Part shown: positions 26,676 to 35,994 of the stretch, piece after piece
Layout: every line of letters starts with the position of its first letter
Position numbering within the stretch: the stretch's first letter is position 1
Assembly (NCBI RefSeq): GCF_000427645.1
Contig: NZ_KE386571.1
Span: forward strand, 3,734,895-3,798,894
Direction of reading: 5' to 3'
Length of the DNA: 64,000 nt
From: Sphingomonas phyllosphaerae FA2
GTDB lineage: Bacteria; Pseudomonadota; Alphaproteobacteria; Sphingomonadales; Sphingomonadaceae
Program-made: the position numbers and the translations under genes
The notes under the pieces: model-generated
What the model saw: only the letters and a program-made list of their open reading frames with translations
Told to the model about the DNA's origin: nothing
The model's database searches: none

Positions 26676-27683
26676 TTAAACGAGCGACTGGCTTACCTCC
26701 TCCTCAATCCAGTCCGCCAAAACTGCGGCGATGTCGTCGCTGTTGCTCTCGAAGAACATTAGGTGGCCGTTGCCATTGATGCCGACGTCGGGGAGCCAGA
26801 TCGTCGTGGCTGTGCCACCATGCTCCGTCACTTGGTCAGTAAGCGTGGTGCCAAGCTTGCCCGCGTGTCCGGTGTTAGAATGATGCCCTGCCGCGCTGTT
26901 GATGTTGAGGACCGGGATGCCTGCGTCTGCCAATGTAGCGGCAAGGTCATGGTGTGCGCTGATCGGCCCGTTGTCGAACCAAGTGTCTGGTTCAGGGAAA
27001 CGCGGTTCTCCGCTGTACCCATCGAGCAGGACGAGGGCGCGGAAGAGCTCCGGGCGTTGTAGCGCGAGGCGTTGCCCCATGCCGCCACCCATTGACCAAC
27101 CAACGAAGACTGCCGGGCCTTCCATCCGGTTCACCGCTTCCAGCACGCCAATGAAAGTAGCGTCGAGTACGTCCCGGGGCATGGGTAGATTCGGTGTCAG
27201 CGTTGAGAGCAGTAGACGTCGCGCGTCCTTATGCGTCGGCATCTGGTTGCCCTGGCGCACACCGTCGCCAGCGACGCCCCATTCCGGTCCCATGTTCCAT
27301 GCCGACCAGGCGCTGGAGTCCTGCCCCGGCCAAAAACCCTCGTCGACCGGGAACGCACCCTCGATGACGGTTGCGTCCCGATCGATGTCATCCGGGTTGA
27401 AACCTGCGCGACCCGTGCCGGGCGGGTCGACGATGAACACCGGGAAGCCGCGCCGGACGAGATACTGCGCCCAGCCTTCGTTGCCCTCGGCGTTGCCAAG
27501 CCAGGCATTGGCTCCGAAATAGTTGTGCGTCAGGATCACGGGGGGCTTGTTCAGCGCACGGTCCTCGGGAATGAAATACTCCACATAGGCGTGATTGCGC
27601 AGGACATGCGCGTTCGCGCTGCCGCCCTTGCGGGTCGTGATCTCGCCTCCGGCGATGAACGATCCGAACGTCTTCAACTTCAT
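26676..27683 (-). CDS. Alpha/beta hydrolase
   Basis: 335 residues. Alpha/beta hydrolase fold: oxyanion region VILTHNYFGANAWLG, VDPPGTGRAG, nucleophile elbow VGWSMGGGMG with the catalytic Ser, an acidic residue near PVLNINS, and the late His in GNGHLMF. No signal peptide. ATGs at 27698 and 27683 are both possible; 27683 has TTGGA 6-7 bases upstream. A cytosolic esterase or related hydrolase of unknown substrate, upstream of the repeat-bearing gap. Confidence 0.9.
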   Translation of the reverse strand: MKLKTFGSFIAGGEITTRKGGSANAHVLRNHAYVEYFIPEDRALNKPPVILTHNYFGANAWLGNAEGNEGWAQYLVRRGFPVFIVDPPGTGRAGFNPDDIDRDATVIEGAFPVDEGFWPGQDSSAWSAWNMGPEWGVAGDGVRQGNQMPTHKDARRLLLSTLTPNLPMPRDVLDATFIGVLEAVNRMEGPAVFVGWSMGGGMGQRLALQRPELFRALVLLDGYSGEPRFPEPDTWFDNGPISAHHDLAATLADAGIPVLNINSAAGHHSNTGHAGKLGTTLTDQVTEHGGTATTIWLPDVGINGNGHLMFFESNSDDIAAVLADWIEEEVSQSLV

Positions 27684-27917
27684 GGTTTTTCCAATCATCT
27701 TCGACTGGCAGCGATCGCCTCAAGCCAGGGCGCCTTCCAGTCTCAATCTCGAGACCCGTATTGGCTTGGATTGGCGGTGGGCCTAGCTGGCCACGTCGTT
27801 TACCTGTTAGTCATCGGTCTGCGGGCTGCACGGAAGCAATAGCGACAGCCTTAATGGGAGCGGTGCTGACAGTCCTATGCTGTCCCGCTCATCATCCTTT
27901 TCGGGGCAATGCTGTAG

Positions 27918-29117
27918 TTAGCCGATCGCCCTGTCACTGGGACGGAGGAGCGCAAGCATCGCGGCCGCAGCAAGGACCGCCGCACAGGTTAGAAACTCGG
28001 CTGCGGGGCCGAACGCGTCGTAGATCAAACCTCCTCCTGCGCCGCCTGCCATGATAGCGAACTGCACGATAGCCACGAGAAAGCCCCCGCCCGTTTCCGG
28101 GCTTTCAGGCATCGCGCGAGTGACCCATGTCCACCATGGGACGTTGGCAGACGTCGCGAATAACCCCCAAAGACCAAGCAACACCGCGACAATCGGCGTT
28201 GATGTGCCGAACAAAGTCAGGCCCACGGCAAAGATGGCCATTGCTGCTGGGAAGCTAGCAAGGAGAAGGCGAAGCCGAGTGCCGATGACTCTGCCGATCA
28301 AAGACGTTCCGACAAAGCCAGCCACGCCGATCAGCAGCAAAAGTAACGAGATCGTGTTGGTGCCGAGGTGCGTGATCTCTTCGAGATAGGGACGCAAGTA
28401 GGTATAGAGCGAGAAATTCCCCATATAGAGCATCGCGCAAGCGATGTAACCAATGAGTATTGGCTTGTTGCGTAGGATCGTCGCCATGCGATCACCAGTT
28501 GACCGCTTCTCCTGTGGAAGCCGTGGCATGGCGATCGCCAGCCATATCGTCGCTGCCACAGCCAGCGGCACAACGCAGTAGAATGCCCCTCTCCAGCCAA
28601 TAAGGCCACCGATGAAACTGCCGGCAGGTGCTCCCACCACGGTGGCCAACGCAGGTCCGCCGTTAATGACAGCAAGAGCCTTGGGCACGGCATTCTCAGG
28701 GACAAGGTGCATCGCCACGGCGGCCGACATCGACCAGAATCCGCCGATCGCAACACCCAGAACGATCCGGCCGACCATCAGCATCAGGTAGGTCGGGGCG
28801 AAGGCTACAAGCGCTCCGGAGACGATGAGCATCAAGGTCATCAGCAGGAGAACCTTACGACGGTCGGCACTGCCGGCAACCCGCCCGATAAAGAGGGCCG
28901 CAGCCATGGCAGACAGGCCCGAAACGGATATCGCCTGTCCAGTCTGACCTTGGGTGAGATGAAGATCAGCGGCAATCGGGGTAAGCAGGCTCATGGGCAT
29001 GAACTCAGACGCCACCAGCACAAAGCTACACAGCGCCATGGCGAAGATTGCACCCCAGGCGGGGACCTGATCTACGCGGGGGTGTGTGCTCCACGGAGTG
29101 GCCGTGATGCTGGCCAT
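27918..29117 (-). CDS. MFS transporter, DHA1 (AraJ/YdhP-like)
   Basis: 399 residues and about 12 membrane segments. The first reads IFAMALCSFVLVASEFMPMS, followed by the DHA1 motif region (GRVAGSADRRKVLL) and GRIVLGVAIGGFWSMSAAVA. The layout is that of a proton-coupled small-molecule exporter. It shares long stretches with the MFS gene at 48986-50215, including CSFVLVASEFMP and GVAIGGFWSMSAA. The ATG has AAGGAA 7 bases upstream. Confidence 0.92.
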   Translation of the reverse strand: MASITATPWSTHPRVDQVPAWGAIFAMALCSFVLVASEFMPMSLLTPIAADLHLTQGQTGQAISVSGLSAMAAALFIGRVAGSADRRKVLLLMTLMLIVSGALVAFAPTYLMLMVGRIVLGVAIGGFWSMSAAVAMHLVPENAVPKALAVINGGPALATVVGAPAGSFIGGLIGWRGAFYCVVPLAVAATIWLAIAMPRLPQEKRSTGDRMATILRNKPILIGYIACAMLYMGNFSLYTYLRPYLEEITHLGTNTISLLLLLIGVAGFVGTSLIGRVIGTRLRLLLASFPAAMAIFAVGLTLFGTSTPIVAVLLGLWGLFATSANVPWWTWVTRAMPESPETGGGFLVAIVQFAIMAGGAGGGLIYDAFGPAAEFLTCAAVLAAAAMLALLRPSDRAIG

Positions 29118-29275
29118 ATCGATGTTCCTTCAAGATCCGGTCGGCCACCGAGGGGAACCCCGGCAGACGCGACGGCGGCATGGCCAGCACCACCGCTGGG
29201 CCCAGCGCAGCAGTGGTGCCGGGAGGGCGGCAAAGGGCAGGTCTAGAGCGGTGCCGGATCAACGGCTCACGCAGC

Positions 29276-30256
29276 TTAGCGGTCGAGCAGTTTCATCATC
29301 TGTTCGGTGTAGCGCTCACCCTGTACCGGGATGCTGGCAAGCACATCTCCGATCTCGCCGCGCTCGGCCGAGGTAAGCTCGACGTGAGCAGCGCCGGCAT
29401 TTTCCTGAAGACGATGGAGCTTGGTCGTGCCCGGGATCGGGACGATCCAAGGCTTCTGGTCGAGAAGCCAGCCAAGGGCGACCTGTGCGGGGGTGATGCT
29501 TTTCCGATCGGCAAGGCTTTGGATAGCGGCGACCAGTCGCTGGTTGGCCTCGCGAGCTTCCCCCTGAAAGCGCGGCAGGGTCTTGCGGATGTCGCCTTCG
29601 CCGAAGTCGGTATTGGCGTCGATCTTGCCGCCCAAAAACCCCTTACCGAGCGGACTGAATGGCACGAAGCCGATACCGAGCTCTTCCAGCGTCGGCAGGA
29701 TTTCGGCTTCCACGTCTCGGGTGAAGAGCGAATATTCGCTCTGGAGCGCCGCAACCGGCTGCACCGCATTGGCGCGGCGGAGCGTCTTAGCGCTTGCCTC
29801 CGATAGGCCAAAATGACCGACCTTACCCTCCGCTATTAGGTCGCGGACGGTGCCCGCCACGTCCTCGATGGGAACCGCCGGGTCGACGCGGTGCTGGTAG
29901 AATAGGTCGATCCGGTCGGTCTTGAGCCGGCGAAGCGACTGCTCGGCGACAAAGCGGATCCGATCGGGGCTGCTGTCGAGTTCTCCGGTCTTGGCGCTAC
30001 CGTCCTTCCAGCCAAACTTGGTGGCGATCACCACCTGGTCACGAATGGGGCCCAATGCCTCGCCGACCAGCTGCTCGTTGCCGACATATGCTTCCGCCGT
30101 ATCGAAGAAGGTAATCCCCTCTTCGTGCGCCGAACGCATCAGGCTGATCGCCTCGGGTGCCGCAAGGCCGGGTCCATATCCGAAGGACAGCCCCATGCAC
30201 CCGAACCCTAGTTCAGAAACCTGGAGCCCGCCTTTTCCTAGGAAACGCGTCTTCAT
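29276..30256 (-). CDS. Aldo/keto reductase
   Basis: 326 residues. Catalytic tetrad: Asp and Tyr in FFDTAEAY, Lys in ATKFGWK, His in LFYQHRVD. C-terminal cofactor segment WIVPIPGTTKLHRLQENAGA. Closely similar to the aldo/keto reductase at 770-1834 (shared VPIEDVAGTV, EGKVGH, SLRRL and PSRF-like segments). It lies between an SDR gene upstream and the MFS gene downstream on the same strand, so SDR-AKR-MFS may be one transcript. Confidence 0.93.
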   Translation of the reverse strand: MKTRFLGKGGLQVSELGFGCMGLSFGYGPGLAAPEAISLMRSAHEEGITFFDTAEAYVGNEQLVGEALGPIRDQVVIATKFGWKDGSAKTGELDSSPDRIRFVAEQSLRRLKTDRIDLFYQHRVDPAVPIEDVAGTVRDLIAEGKVGHFGLSEASAKTLRRANAVQPVAALQSEYSLFTRDVEAEILPTLEELGIGFVPFSPLGKGFLGGKIDANTDFGEGDIRKTLPRFQGEAREANQRLVAAIQSLADRKSITPAQVALGWLLDQKPWIVPIPGTTKLHRLQENAGAAHVELTSAERGEIGDVLASIPVQGERYTEQMMKLLDR

Positions 30257-30312
30257 CTCATGTTCCTTTGTTTGGCGAAGGCACCGCGTGTCCGCTGGTG
30301 CGCTTGCGCCGA

Positions 30313-31074
30313 TCAGATCGCGGTGTAGCCACCGTCAGGTGTGATGATCCCGCCGATCATCATGCCGGCGCCCGGACTGCACAGCCACAACACGGCCGAC
30401 GCGATCTCCTCGACCCGGCCGAGCCGACCGAGGGGGATGCCGTCGACCGTGGCCTGCATCTCCTTGGGATGATCCCGCATCGCTGTCGCGACCATCGGAG
30501 TGTCGAAAGCGCCGGGGCAGACGGCGTTGATGCGGATATTTTTGCGCGCATATTCCAGCGCCGCAGCGCGCGTCATGCCGATGACCGCGTGCTTGGACGT
30601 GACATAGGCGCCGAGCCCTGGATTGCCGGTAAGGCCATTCTGCGAGGAGCAATTCACGATCGCAGCTGGACCGTCCTGCTCACGCATCTGGCGTAGCTCA
30701 TGCTTCATGCAGAGCCATGTGCCGCGTAGATTAACAGACATGAGCCGGTCAAAGTCGTCGGTGCTAGCGTCAGCTGTGTCCGCGACCGGCACGTGGATAC
30801 CTGCATTGTTGAAGGCGAAATCCAGACGCCCGAAGGTATCGACCACCTTGGCGATCATCGCCTCCACCTCCGCTTCCTTCGACACGTCACAGGCGATGCC
30901 GATCGCCCTGTCCCCAATGCCTAGGTCAGCAGCCGCATCACGAGCAGCCTCTGCGTCGAGATCAATGATTGCGACAGCGGCGCCAGCTTGGGCGAAGGCT
31001 CTTGCTGTTCCAAGCCCGATCCCGGACGCACCGCCCGTCACCAAGGCCACTTTGCCGTCGAACGCCATGTCCAT
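30313..31074 (-). CDS. Short-chain dehydrogenase/reductase
   Basis: 253 residues, classical SDR. Cofactor motif TGGASGIG, Asp in IIDLDAEA (NAD preference), NNAG, catalytic Ser in NCSSQNG, and Tyr-x3-Lys in AYVTSKHAV. It ends with MIGGIITPDGGYTAI. ATGs at 31074 and 31068 are both usable. Paralogous to the SDR at 46669. First gene of a probable SDR-AKR-MFS unit, divergent in role from but on the same strand as the LysR gene upstream. Confidence 0.93.
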   Translation of the reverse strand: MDMAFDGKVALVTGGASGIGLGTARAFAQAGAAVAIIDLDAEAARDAAADLGIGDRAIGIACDVSKEAEVEAMIAKVVDTFGRLDFAFNNAGIHVPVADTADASTDDFDRLMSVNLRGTWLCMKHELRQMREQDGPAAIVNCSSQNGLTGNPGLGAYVTSKHAVIGMTRAAALEYARKNIRINAVCPGAFDTPMVATAMRDHPKEMQATVDGIPLGRLGRVEEIASAVLWLCSPGAGMMIGGIITPDGGYTAI

Positions 31075-31192
31075 TCGCCTACCTCTATCGCTGTTCGAGT
31101 CAGCAGATAGGCGACACGCGGCCCGGCAATTACCCGCTCATTCCGGGTTGAACATATGAGGAGATCTCACCAATCTCTACAAAGCCGCGTGC

Positions 31193-32101
31193 TTAAAGCC
31201 CTAGCGGCTGAAGCTCGCGAATGAGGTCGACCAGCGCCCTCAGTCCTGCCGGGAGCTGGCGCCTGCTCGAATAATAGATGTGAAAGCCTGGACCGGGAGA
31301 CGCCCAATCCTCCAGAACCAAACGCAGCGAGCCGCGGGCAAGGGCAGCCCGAAAGGCGGGCTCGGGACCATACAAAAGGCCCTGATCCGCCTCGGCCAAC
31401 CCGATCGCGTAGTTTGTCTCGTCGATGATGAGCCGGCCTGGAACCGCAACCGTCTGCGTTTCCCCCTGCCGCTCCAGCTCCCATTCGTACATGTGCCCCG
31501 TCCCGCTGCGAATGCGCAGGCATTGGTGCCGCATCAGATCGCTCGGCACTTCCGGAATCCCGTGGCGTTCAAGATAGGACGGACTGGCGACAACGACCCA
31601 TCGGATGTCAGCGGATAAACGCTGTGCAATCATATCCTCAGGAACGGTGCCACCATATCGGATGCCGGCATCGAAGCCGCTGTCGATCACATCCAACATG
31701 TGATTCGACACAGCGACCTCCAACTCAACGTCGGGATAGCGTTCCGCGAAGGCTGGGATCACAGGGGTGAGAAGATGTGCGGCCGCATCGAGTGGCACGT
31801 TCAGCCGGATCAGACCAGTGGGCCGATCCCGGAATCGGTTCAGGTCATCCAGCGCCTGTTCCAGTGCTGAGATCGGCTCAGCGATTCCAGCGAACAGCTG
31901 CTCGCCCGCGGCCGTCAGCGTTACGCTACGCGTTGTTCGGTGAAGGAGCCGTATGCCCAAGCGTTCCTCAAACCCTTTCAGGGAATGGCTGAGCGCAGAC
32001 CCGCTCACCCCGAGGTCGAGCGCCGCACGCCGGAAGCTGCGCCTTCTGGCGACGGCAAGGAAGTAGGTGAGGTCCGCCGTGTTCGAACGAGATAGCTGCA
32101 T
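31193..32101 (-). CDS. LysR-family transcriptional regulator
   Basis: 302 residues. Helix-turn-helix FLAVARRRSFRRAALDLG and SALSHSLKGFEERLGIRLL, then a substrate-binding domain with FDAGIRYGGTVPEDMIAQRL. It ends LIRELQPLGL, nearly the end of the LysR gene at 50384 (LIREVRPLGL), and the two are clear paralogues. Located upstream of and on the same strand as the SDR gene. Confidence 0.92.
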   Translation of the reverse strand: MQLSRSNTADLTYFLAVARRRSFRRAALDLGVSGSALSHSLKGFEERLGIRLLHRTTRSVTLTAAGEQLFAGIAEPISALEQALDDLNRFRDRPTGLIRLNVPLDAAAHLLTPVIPAFAERYPDVELEVAVSNHMLDVIDSGFDAGIRYGGTVPEDMIAQRLSADIRWVVVASPSYLERHGIPEVPSDLMRHQCLRIRSGTGHMYEWELERQGETQTVAVPGRLIIDETNYAIGLAEADQGLLYGPEPAFRAALARGSLRLVLEDWASPGPGFHIYYSSRRQLPAGLRALVDLIRELQPLGL

Positions 32102-32361
32102 TGATCGTCTCTCCGGGACGTGTCCAAATCAGAGTGTGCCGGATCACCGCGTCATTAGGCCTAGCAGCATTCCCACGCCATGGCCCCAAGTCGTTCTACG
32201 CAGACGAGCATTATCGCAAAAGCGCGTGTCGGAGCACGATCTGTCGTTTCGGACCATCGCCATAACATCATCGTTTGTGAGACGGTCGTGGGCCGTGAAC
32301 TGGAGATGCGCTGACACCGCCTGGAGGCGGCTCAAGAGGCAGAGACAAAACAAGCCTCAAA

Positions 32362-32530
32362 GGAGCTTCTGCGGTGCCGTTTGGTAGGGTGTCGTTTGGT
32401 CTTCCTTGGTCAGAACCCTAGGCGGACCAACGGGCCAATTTGACGCAAAATCTTGACGTTCCTTTTCGGCAAAATCGGACCGGCCAGAGTAGGAACGCTG
32501 AGGGTATACCCTAAACGCACCATTATGCGG
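32362..32530. repeat. Dispersed intergenic repeat A, second long copy
   Basis: Lies in the 32102-32610 gap, in which I see no gene. It runs in the same direction as the copy at 26275, with shared blocks GGTGCCGTTTGGTAGGGTG, TAGGCGGACCAACG, GACGTTCCTTTT and GGGTATACCC. It marks the boundary of the defence-type island. Confidence 0.7.
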
Positions 32531-32610
32531 TGGATATGATCGACCTTGGACTTGAAGCTTCGTTGATGCCGGTCAGTCGCAACGAAGCGGGTGACCGACA
32601 CAACCTAAGG

Positions 32611-35094
32611 CTACTTAGAGAAAGACTTTGTATATTGCTCAATGAACTTTTTGGCCGTGAAGTTATGTCCGTCGAGTAGCGCAGCTACACCCGCTACGTC
32701 CTTAAACGTGCCGAGTGAAGCTACAGCCCTTCCGAACGAGCGAATTGCGTATCGTAGCGCTTTCAGCTTCTCATCGTCTATTATCCGCATATCAGCAGAG
32801 GGCGAGGCCTCCTGCTGAAACCTGCTAACGGGCTCGATCAAGATTGGTGTGTAGGTGCAGGTTGTATCATAATTTCGAAGGAACCAGGAAACGGATCCTA
32901 GAAGCTGATTGCAGTGATCCTTTGAGATAAGGCGGCCGTCATTCTTAACACCAGACTTGCACTCGATTACATAAAAATGAAGGCCGCCTACTGCCCAGAG
33001 GTTATCGGGGCCGCCATCTCTGTACTCATTGTCAGGCCTCTGAGATCCAAATCCAATCAGCCATCCTAATTCACGGATAGAGGCTTCGAACCGCTCGGTT
33101 CGATACTCGTCCCATATTAAATCATCTGCAAGGGCGTTGGCATGGATGACCAACTGGTTCAGATTAATCGAACGCGACGAAATAAATGAAAGGCTTGCCT
33201 CGGCTTGAATAGCGGGTGCCATGATGCGGGTGTGAGTTATACCAGCGATTGGCTTGATTACGCGACGATTGTCAGAAACGGCGGATAGTAGGACTGCTTG
33301 GGCGGAGGCGGGATCCGTGACCGTCATAGCTTCCGCCAGCTGCTGTTTCAGGTAGCCCTTGATAGAAGGATCACCCTCAAAGTTCACAGCCTGCTGTAGC
33401 TTAGCTTCCGCTTGCTTGCTTTGGGACATTGAAAGAAGATCGAACGCCTGTCTTTGTAAAACTATCGACCGACTAACAATGCTGTCTTGGCCTTCGGGGG
33501 CATGCGCGAGACGAGACCGTCCGGCTTGCCACCATTGGATGTTGCCATTGATGCAATAGTCTAGAAGTGGGCGAAGTGCGGTGGCTGGCTGGCCCTTGAC
33601 CTGCTGCGTTACCTCTCGGCCTAAATCTAGCTGCGCGAGCGTCGCGGGGGTGAACATCGTTCGTGCCGAAGGTTGATTGACCCTTTGCGCCAGCCGATTA
33701 CCCAACAGAAGGACAGCGCAACGATCCTCAGATGACCGCACACCACGTCCCATGCCTTGTTCGACCTTTTGTACTTGGCGGAGCAACTGCAGGTCTGTGC
33801 CTTCAAGAACCGAGGACTCAACTCTATCTAGCAGGCCAAGGAACTCCGGAAGACCGTCTATAATCAGGAGGCGACAGGCGTCATCAGGAAGATCAACTCC
33901 ATCATACCTGTTCACTAAAACAGTGATTCCTACATGCTCGCCTCTCTTTAGACGGTCAACGCCAGCAGCGATCGTGTCGGTTTTTAGGGTCTGACCAGCA
34001 ACGTCAGACCAGAACACCGCCCGCCTATCCGAAGGCACAATAACCGTGACGTTCTTCGTTCGAGCAACATCGAGTGCCAATGCCTTGATGTCTGTTTCGA
34101 CAATCTCGGTGTTTATCTCTTGTGGGATCACAATCATGCGATCACCTATCTCGCCGGCCCCTTTTGGCTTGATAGGTGAGGAAACCATCGCTGGATCGGC
34201 ATCAAGTTTTGTAACGAGCACACCATCGTCGGCGAGTGTTGCCGTCATATAAATCCGGCGCTTTGCGTGCTGGAATGACGCTATCTTTTCGATGGGTACA
34301 CAGCGGGGAGCTATCTCCAATCCTGTCCCACCAATCGCACACTGGCAGATGGCGATCACGTCCTTGAGGAGGGGCCATTTGAAGAGAAGGCCGTCTTCCT
34401 CCCGCTGTGAGTGGAGCAGCGCAATGACCTGTTCACGCTTCTGATGCCAAGCCCAGAACGGGATCAGCATCAAGGCTTGAGGATCGCCATTCTTTAACTC
34501 GACTAAGCCCACCTCGGATTGGGCTCTCAGATCATCCTCGAAAATGCGGATGAGCTCGATGAAGACAGGGTGGCCGGCCGGCAGCGTTATGGAGAATTGA
34601 TCGTCGATTGTCGACAGGCAAGCATGGGCGTCATCTATAACGATGGACCCGATCTGCTTTTTTATGCTGCCGACGCCAAACACGGTCTTCCCGTTGACAA
34701 GCTTGTGAATGTTTATGACGAGGATCGCCCGGCCAGTCAGGAACGCTGGATCATCAGCGTCGATAGTGGCACTAATCCCCAGATCCCTTGCCTCTGTCAC
34801 CACTTGATGAAGGAGGTAATTGTCGGGAACCACATAGACTGCGGGTCCGACGCCCTCATTAAGACAGCTCTGCAACGCCAGTAGTCCAACAAGCATCTTG
34901 CCAGAACCAGTGTTCATCTTGATTGTGTTATCGCGCCGTGCTCTCAGCTCAAACCATTTGTCGAGAACCTCTCCTTGGTTCGCAGACGGGAACCGAAAAC
35001 GTTGATCTCGAACAAGCGTGGTAAAGATTTTACGTGGCTCTAGGACTGGTGCGCCGTTGCCTCCACCCCCGCCGAGTGCATTAAAATCCAGCAT
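32611..35094 (-). CDS. SF2 DEAD/DEAH-box helicase fused to a PD-(D/E)xK-like nuclease domain
   Basis: 827 residues from the ATG at 35094 (GGTGGGG site upstream; the open frame continuing to 35673 is antisense to the next genes and was rejected). Helicase motifs in order: Walker A NTGSGKM (Lys66), motif II DDAH (154-157), motif III TAT (284-286), motif V-like NRYDGVDLP (395-403), motif VI QGMGRGVR (446-453). A helical linker follows. The C-terminal part has GGPDNLW (Asp697), 13 residues, then ECK (711-713) and Gln730, the layout of a restriction-type PD-(D/E)xK fold. The usual Thr after Walker A Lys is Met. Base composition is visibly more AT-rich than all neighbours, indicating transfer. Probable defence effector; the family name is not certain. 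Confidence 0.85.
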   Translation of the reverse strand: MLDFNALGGGGGNGAPVLEPRKIFTTLVRDQRFRFPSANQGEVLDKWFELRARRDNTIKMNTGSGKMLVGLLALQSCLNEGVGPAVYVVPDNYLLHQVVTEARDLGISATIDADDPAFLTGRAILVINIHKLVNGKTVFGVGSIKKQIGSIVIDDAHACLSTIDDQFSITLPAGHPVFIELIRIFEDDLRAQSEVGLVELKNGDPQALMLIPFWAWHQKREQVIALLHSQREEDGLLFKWPLLKDVIAICQCAIGGTGLEIAPRCVPIEKIASFQHAKRRIYMTATLADDGVLVTKLDADPAMVSSPIKPKGAGEIGDRMIVIPQEINTEIVETDIKALALDVARTKNVTVIVPSDRRAVFWSDVAGQTLKTDTIAAGVDRLKRGEHVGITVLVNRYDGVDLPDDACRLLIIDGLPEFLGLLDRVESSVLEGTDLQLLRQVQKVEQGMGRGVRSSEDRCAVLLLGNRLAQRVNQPSARTMFTPATLAQLDLGREVTQQVKGQPATALRPLLDYCINGNIQWWQAGRSRLAHAPEGQDSIVSRSIVLQRQAFDLLSMSQSKQAEAKLQQAVNFEGDPSIKGYLKQQLAEAMTVTDPASAQAVLLSAVSDNRRVIKPIAGITHTRIMAPAIQAEASLSFISSRSINLNQLVIHANALADDLIWDEYRTERFEASIRELGWLIGFGSQRPDNEYRDGGPDNLWAVGGLHFYVIECKSGVKNDGRLISKDHCNQLLGSVSWFLRNYDTTCTYTPILIEPVSRFQQEASPSADMRIIDDEKLKALRYAIRSFGRAVASLGTFKDVAGVAALLDGHNFTAKKFIEQYTKSFSK

Positions 35095-35202
35095 TCGTGA
35101 TCCCCACCTGTTTGATATCCGTCTTGGCTCACCCCAGCCTATCCAGAACCTCCCAAAAGGCCACTCCCCCATGAGCGGATCGAGCCGACCCTCGTATCGG
35201 CC

Positions 35203-35574
35203 ATGATGCCGTTCGATGCTGGCTTCGGCGCGATCTATGAGAGCATCCAAGCCGCGGCGGTGGCGGTCGGCCTGCGCTGCCGGAGAGCCGACGACATTTG
35301 GGAGCACCCGGAGATCATCCAAGATATCGTGTCGCTGATCGACCACTCGCGAGTGGTGATCTGCGACTGCTCCGGTCGGAATCCCAATGTCTTCTACAAA
35401 GCCGGGATCGCGCACACGCTGGGACGCCAGGTCATCCTCATCACGCAGAATGGCGACGACATCCCCTTCGACCTGCGGCACCTCCGCTACATCCACTACC
35501 TCAACAACGCGGAGGGGCGAGCAGCTCTTACCGCCATGCTGACCGACCGGCTGCAGACGCTCATTGGCCATTGA
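35203..35574 (+). CDS. Nucleoside 2-deoxyribosyltransferase-like / TIR-like domain protein (5' end uncertain)
   Basis: 123 residues from the first ATG. The Rossmann-like chain MMPFDAGFGAIYESI, RRADDIW, VVICDCSGRNPNVFYKAGIA, QVILITQ, IPFDLRHLRYIHY matches proteins labelled nucleoside 2-deoxyribosyltransferase-like or TIR-like and often found in defence loci. In such proteins MMPF follows a strand. Here the same frame is open back to 35116 and reads RIEPTLVSA just before MMPF, but it contains no ATG, GTG or TTG. The gene has therefore lost its start, uses a rare start, or begins at 35203. The usual ..NPNVFYE Glu is Lys here. Divergent from the helicase gene. Confidence 0.75.
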   Translation: MMPFDAGFGAIYESIQAAAVAVGLRCRRADDIWEHPEIIQDIVSLIDHSRVVICDCSGRNPNVFYKAGIAHTLGRQVILITQNGDDIPFDLRHLRYIHYLNNAEGRAALTAMLTDRLQTLIGH

Positions 35575-35715
35575 TCCCCGTTCGAGATCGACACGGGAGC
35601 TTGGCTGGTCGCCACGGCTTGCGATCGGGAGCTGCCCGCTATGGCAGCCAGAGTCGTTCACGGGCGTTGTCACCCGGCGCGGTTTCGCTTATTTTACGAC
35701 GGTGAGGATCATCCG

Positions 35716-35994
35716 ATGAGCGCTGGAAAATTGTCTCCCTCCCTGTCGCTGACCGCCGTGGCGCAGCTGGCGATGATGACGAAGGCCGAGAAGGGGACCT
35801 TCAACGCCTTCTTTGCTAACGAGGTCGGGCTGTCGGGCCCGAATACCAAGCCGCTCGAGACCGGCGGCTTCGTCTCGCGGGTGGGGGGCAAGCGCGTCCT
35901 GTGGCGCCGAAGGGCCGACAACAATCCCGAGATCCAGACGATCGTTGACGAATCCTATGCCCGCAAAGGGACGAAGGTGCACGCGACGGGATGA
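35716..35994 (+). CDS. Small protein coupled to the Shedu-like gene, unknown function
   Basis: 92 residues from the ATG at 35716 (GAGG site 8 bases upstream; upstream in-frame codons to 35641 rejected). The chain SLTAVAQLAMMTKAEKGTFNAFF looks like a short helical domain, followed by a basic segment GGKRVLWRRRADNN. No known motif was recognised. A winged-helix-like DNA-binding fold is possible but unproven. Its stop overlaps the next start by four bases (ATGA), so the two products are made together, as in an antitoxin/effector or accessory/nuclease pair. Confidence 0.75.
   Translation: MSAGKLSPSLSLTAVAQLAMMTKAEKGTFNAFFANEVGLSGPNTKPLETGGFVSRVGGKRVLWRRRADNNPEIQTIVDESYARKGTKVHATG

Noticed and set aside
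770..32101. Reading the oxidoreductase block as a secondary-metabolite biosynthetic cluster
   Set aside because: No synthase or core scaffold enzyme is present. The gene types fit aldehyde, quinone or xenobiotic detoxification with local regulators.
32410..32601. 63-residue minus-strand frame in repeat A
   Set aside because: The other copies of the repeat have stops in the matching frame, so it is not a conserved gene.
35094..35673. N-terminal extension of the helicase frame by 193 codons
   Set aside because: It runs antisense through the divergent deoxyribosyltransferase-like gene, and the ATG at 35094 has a good ribosome site followed by the domain.
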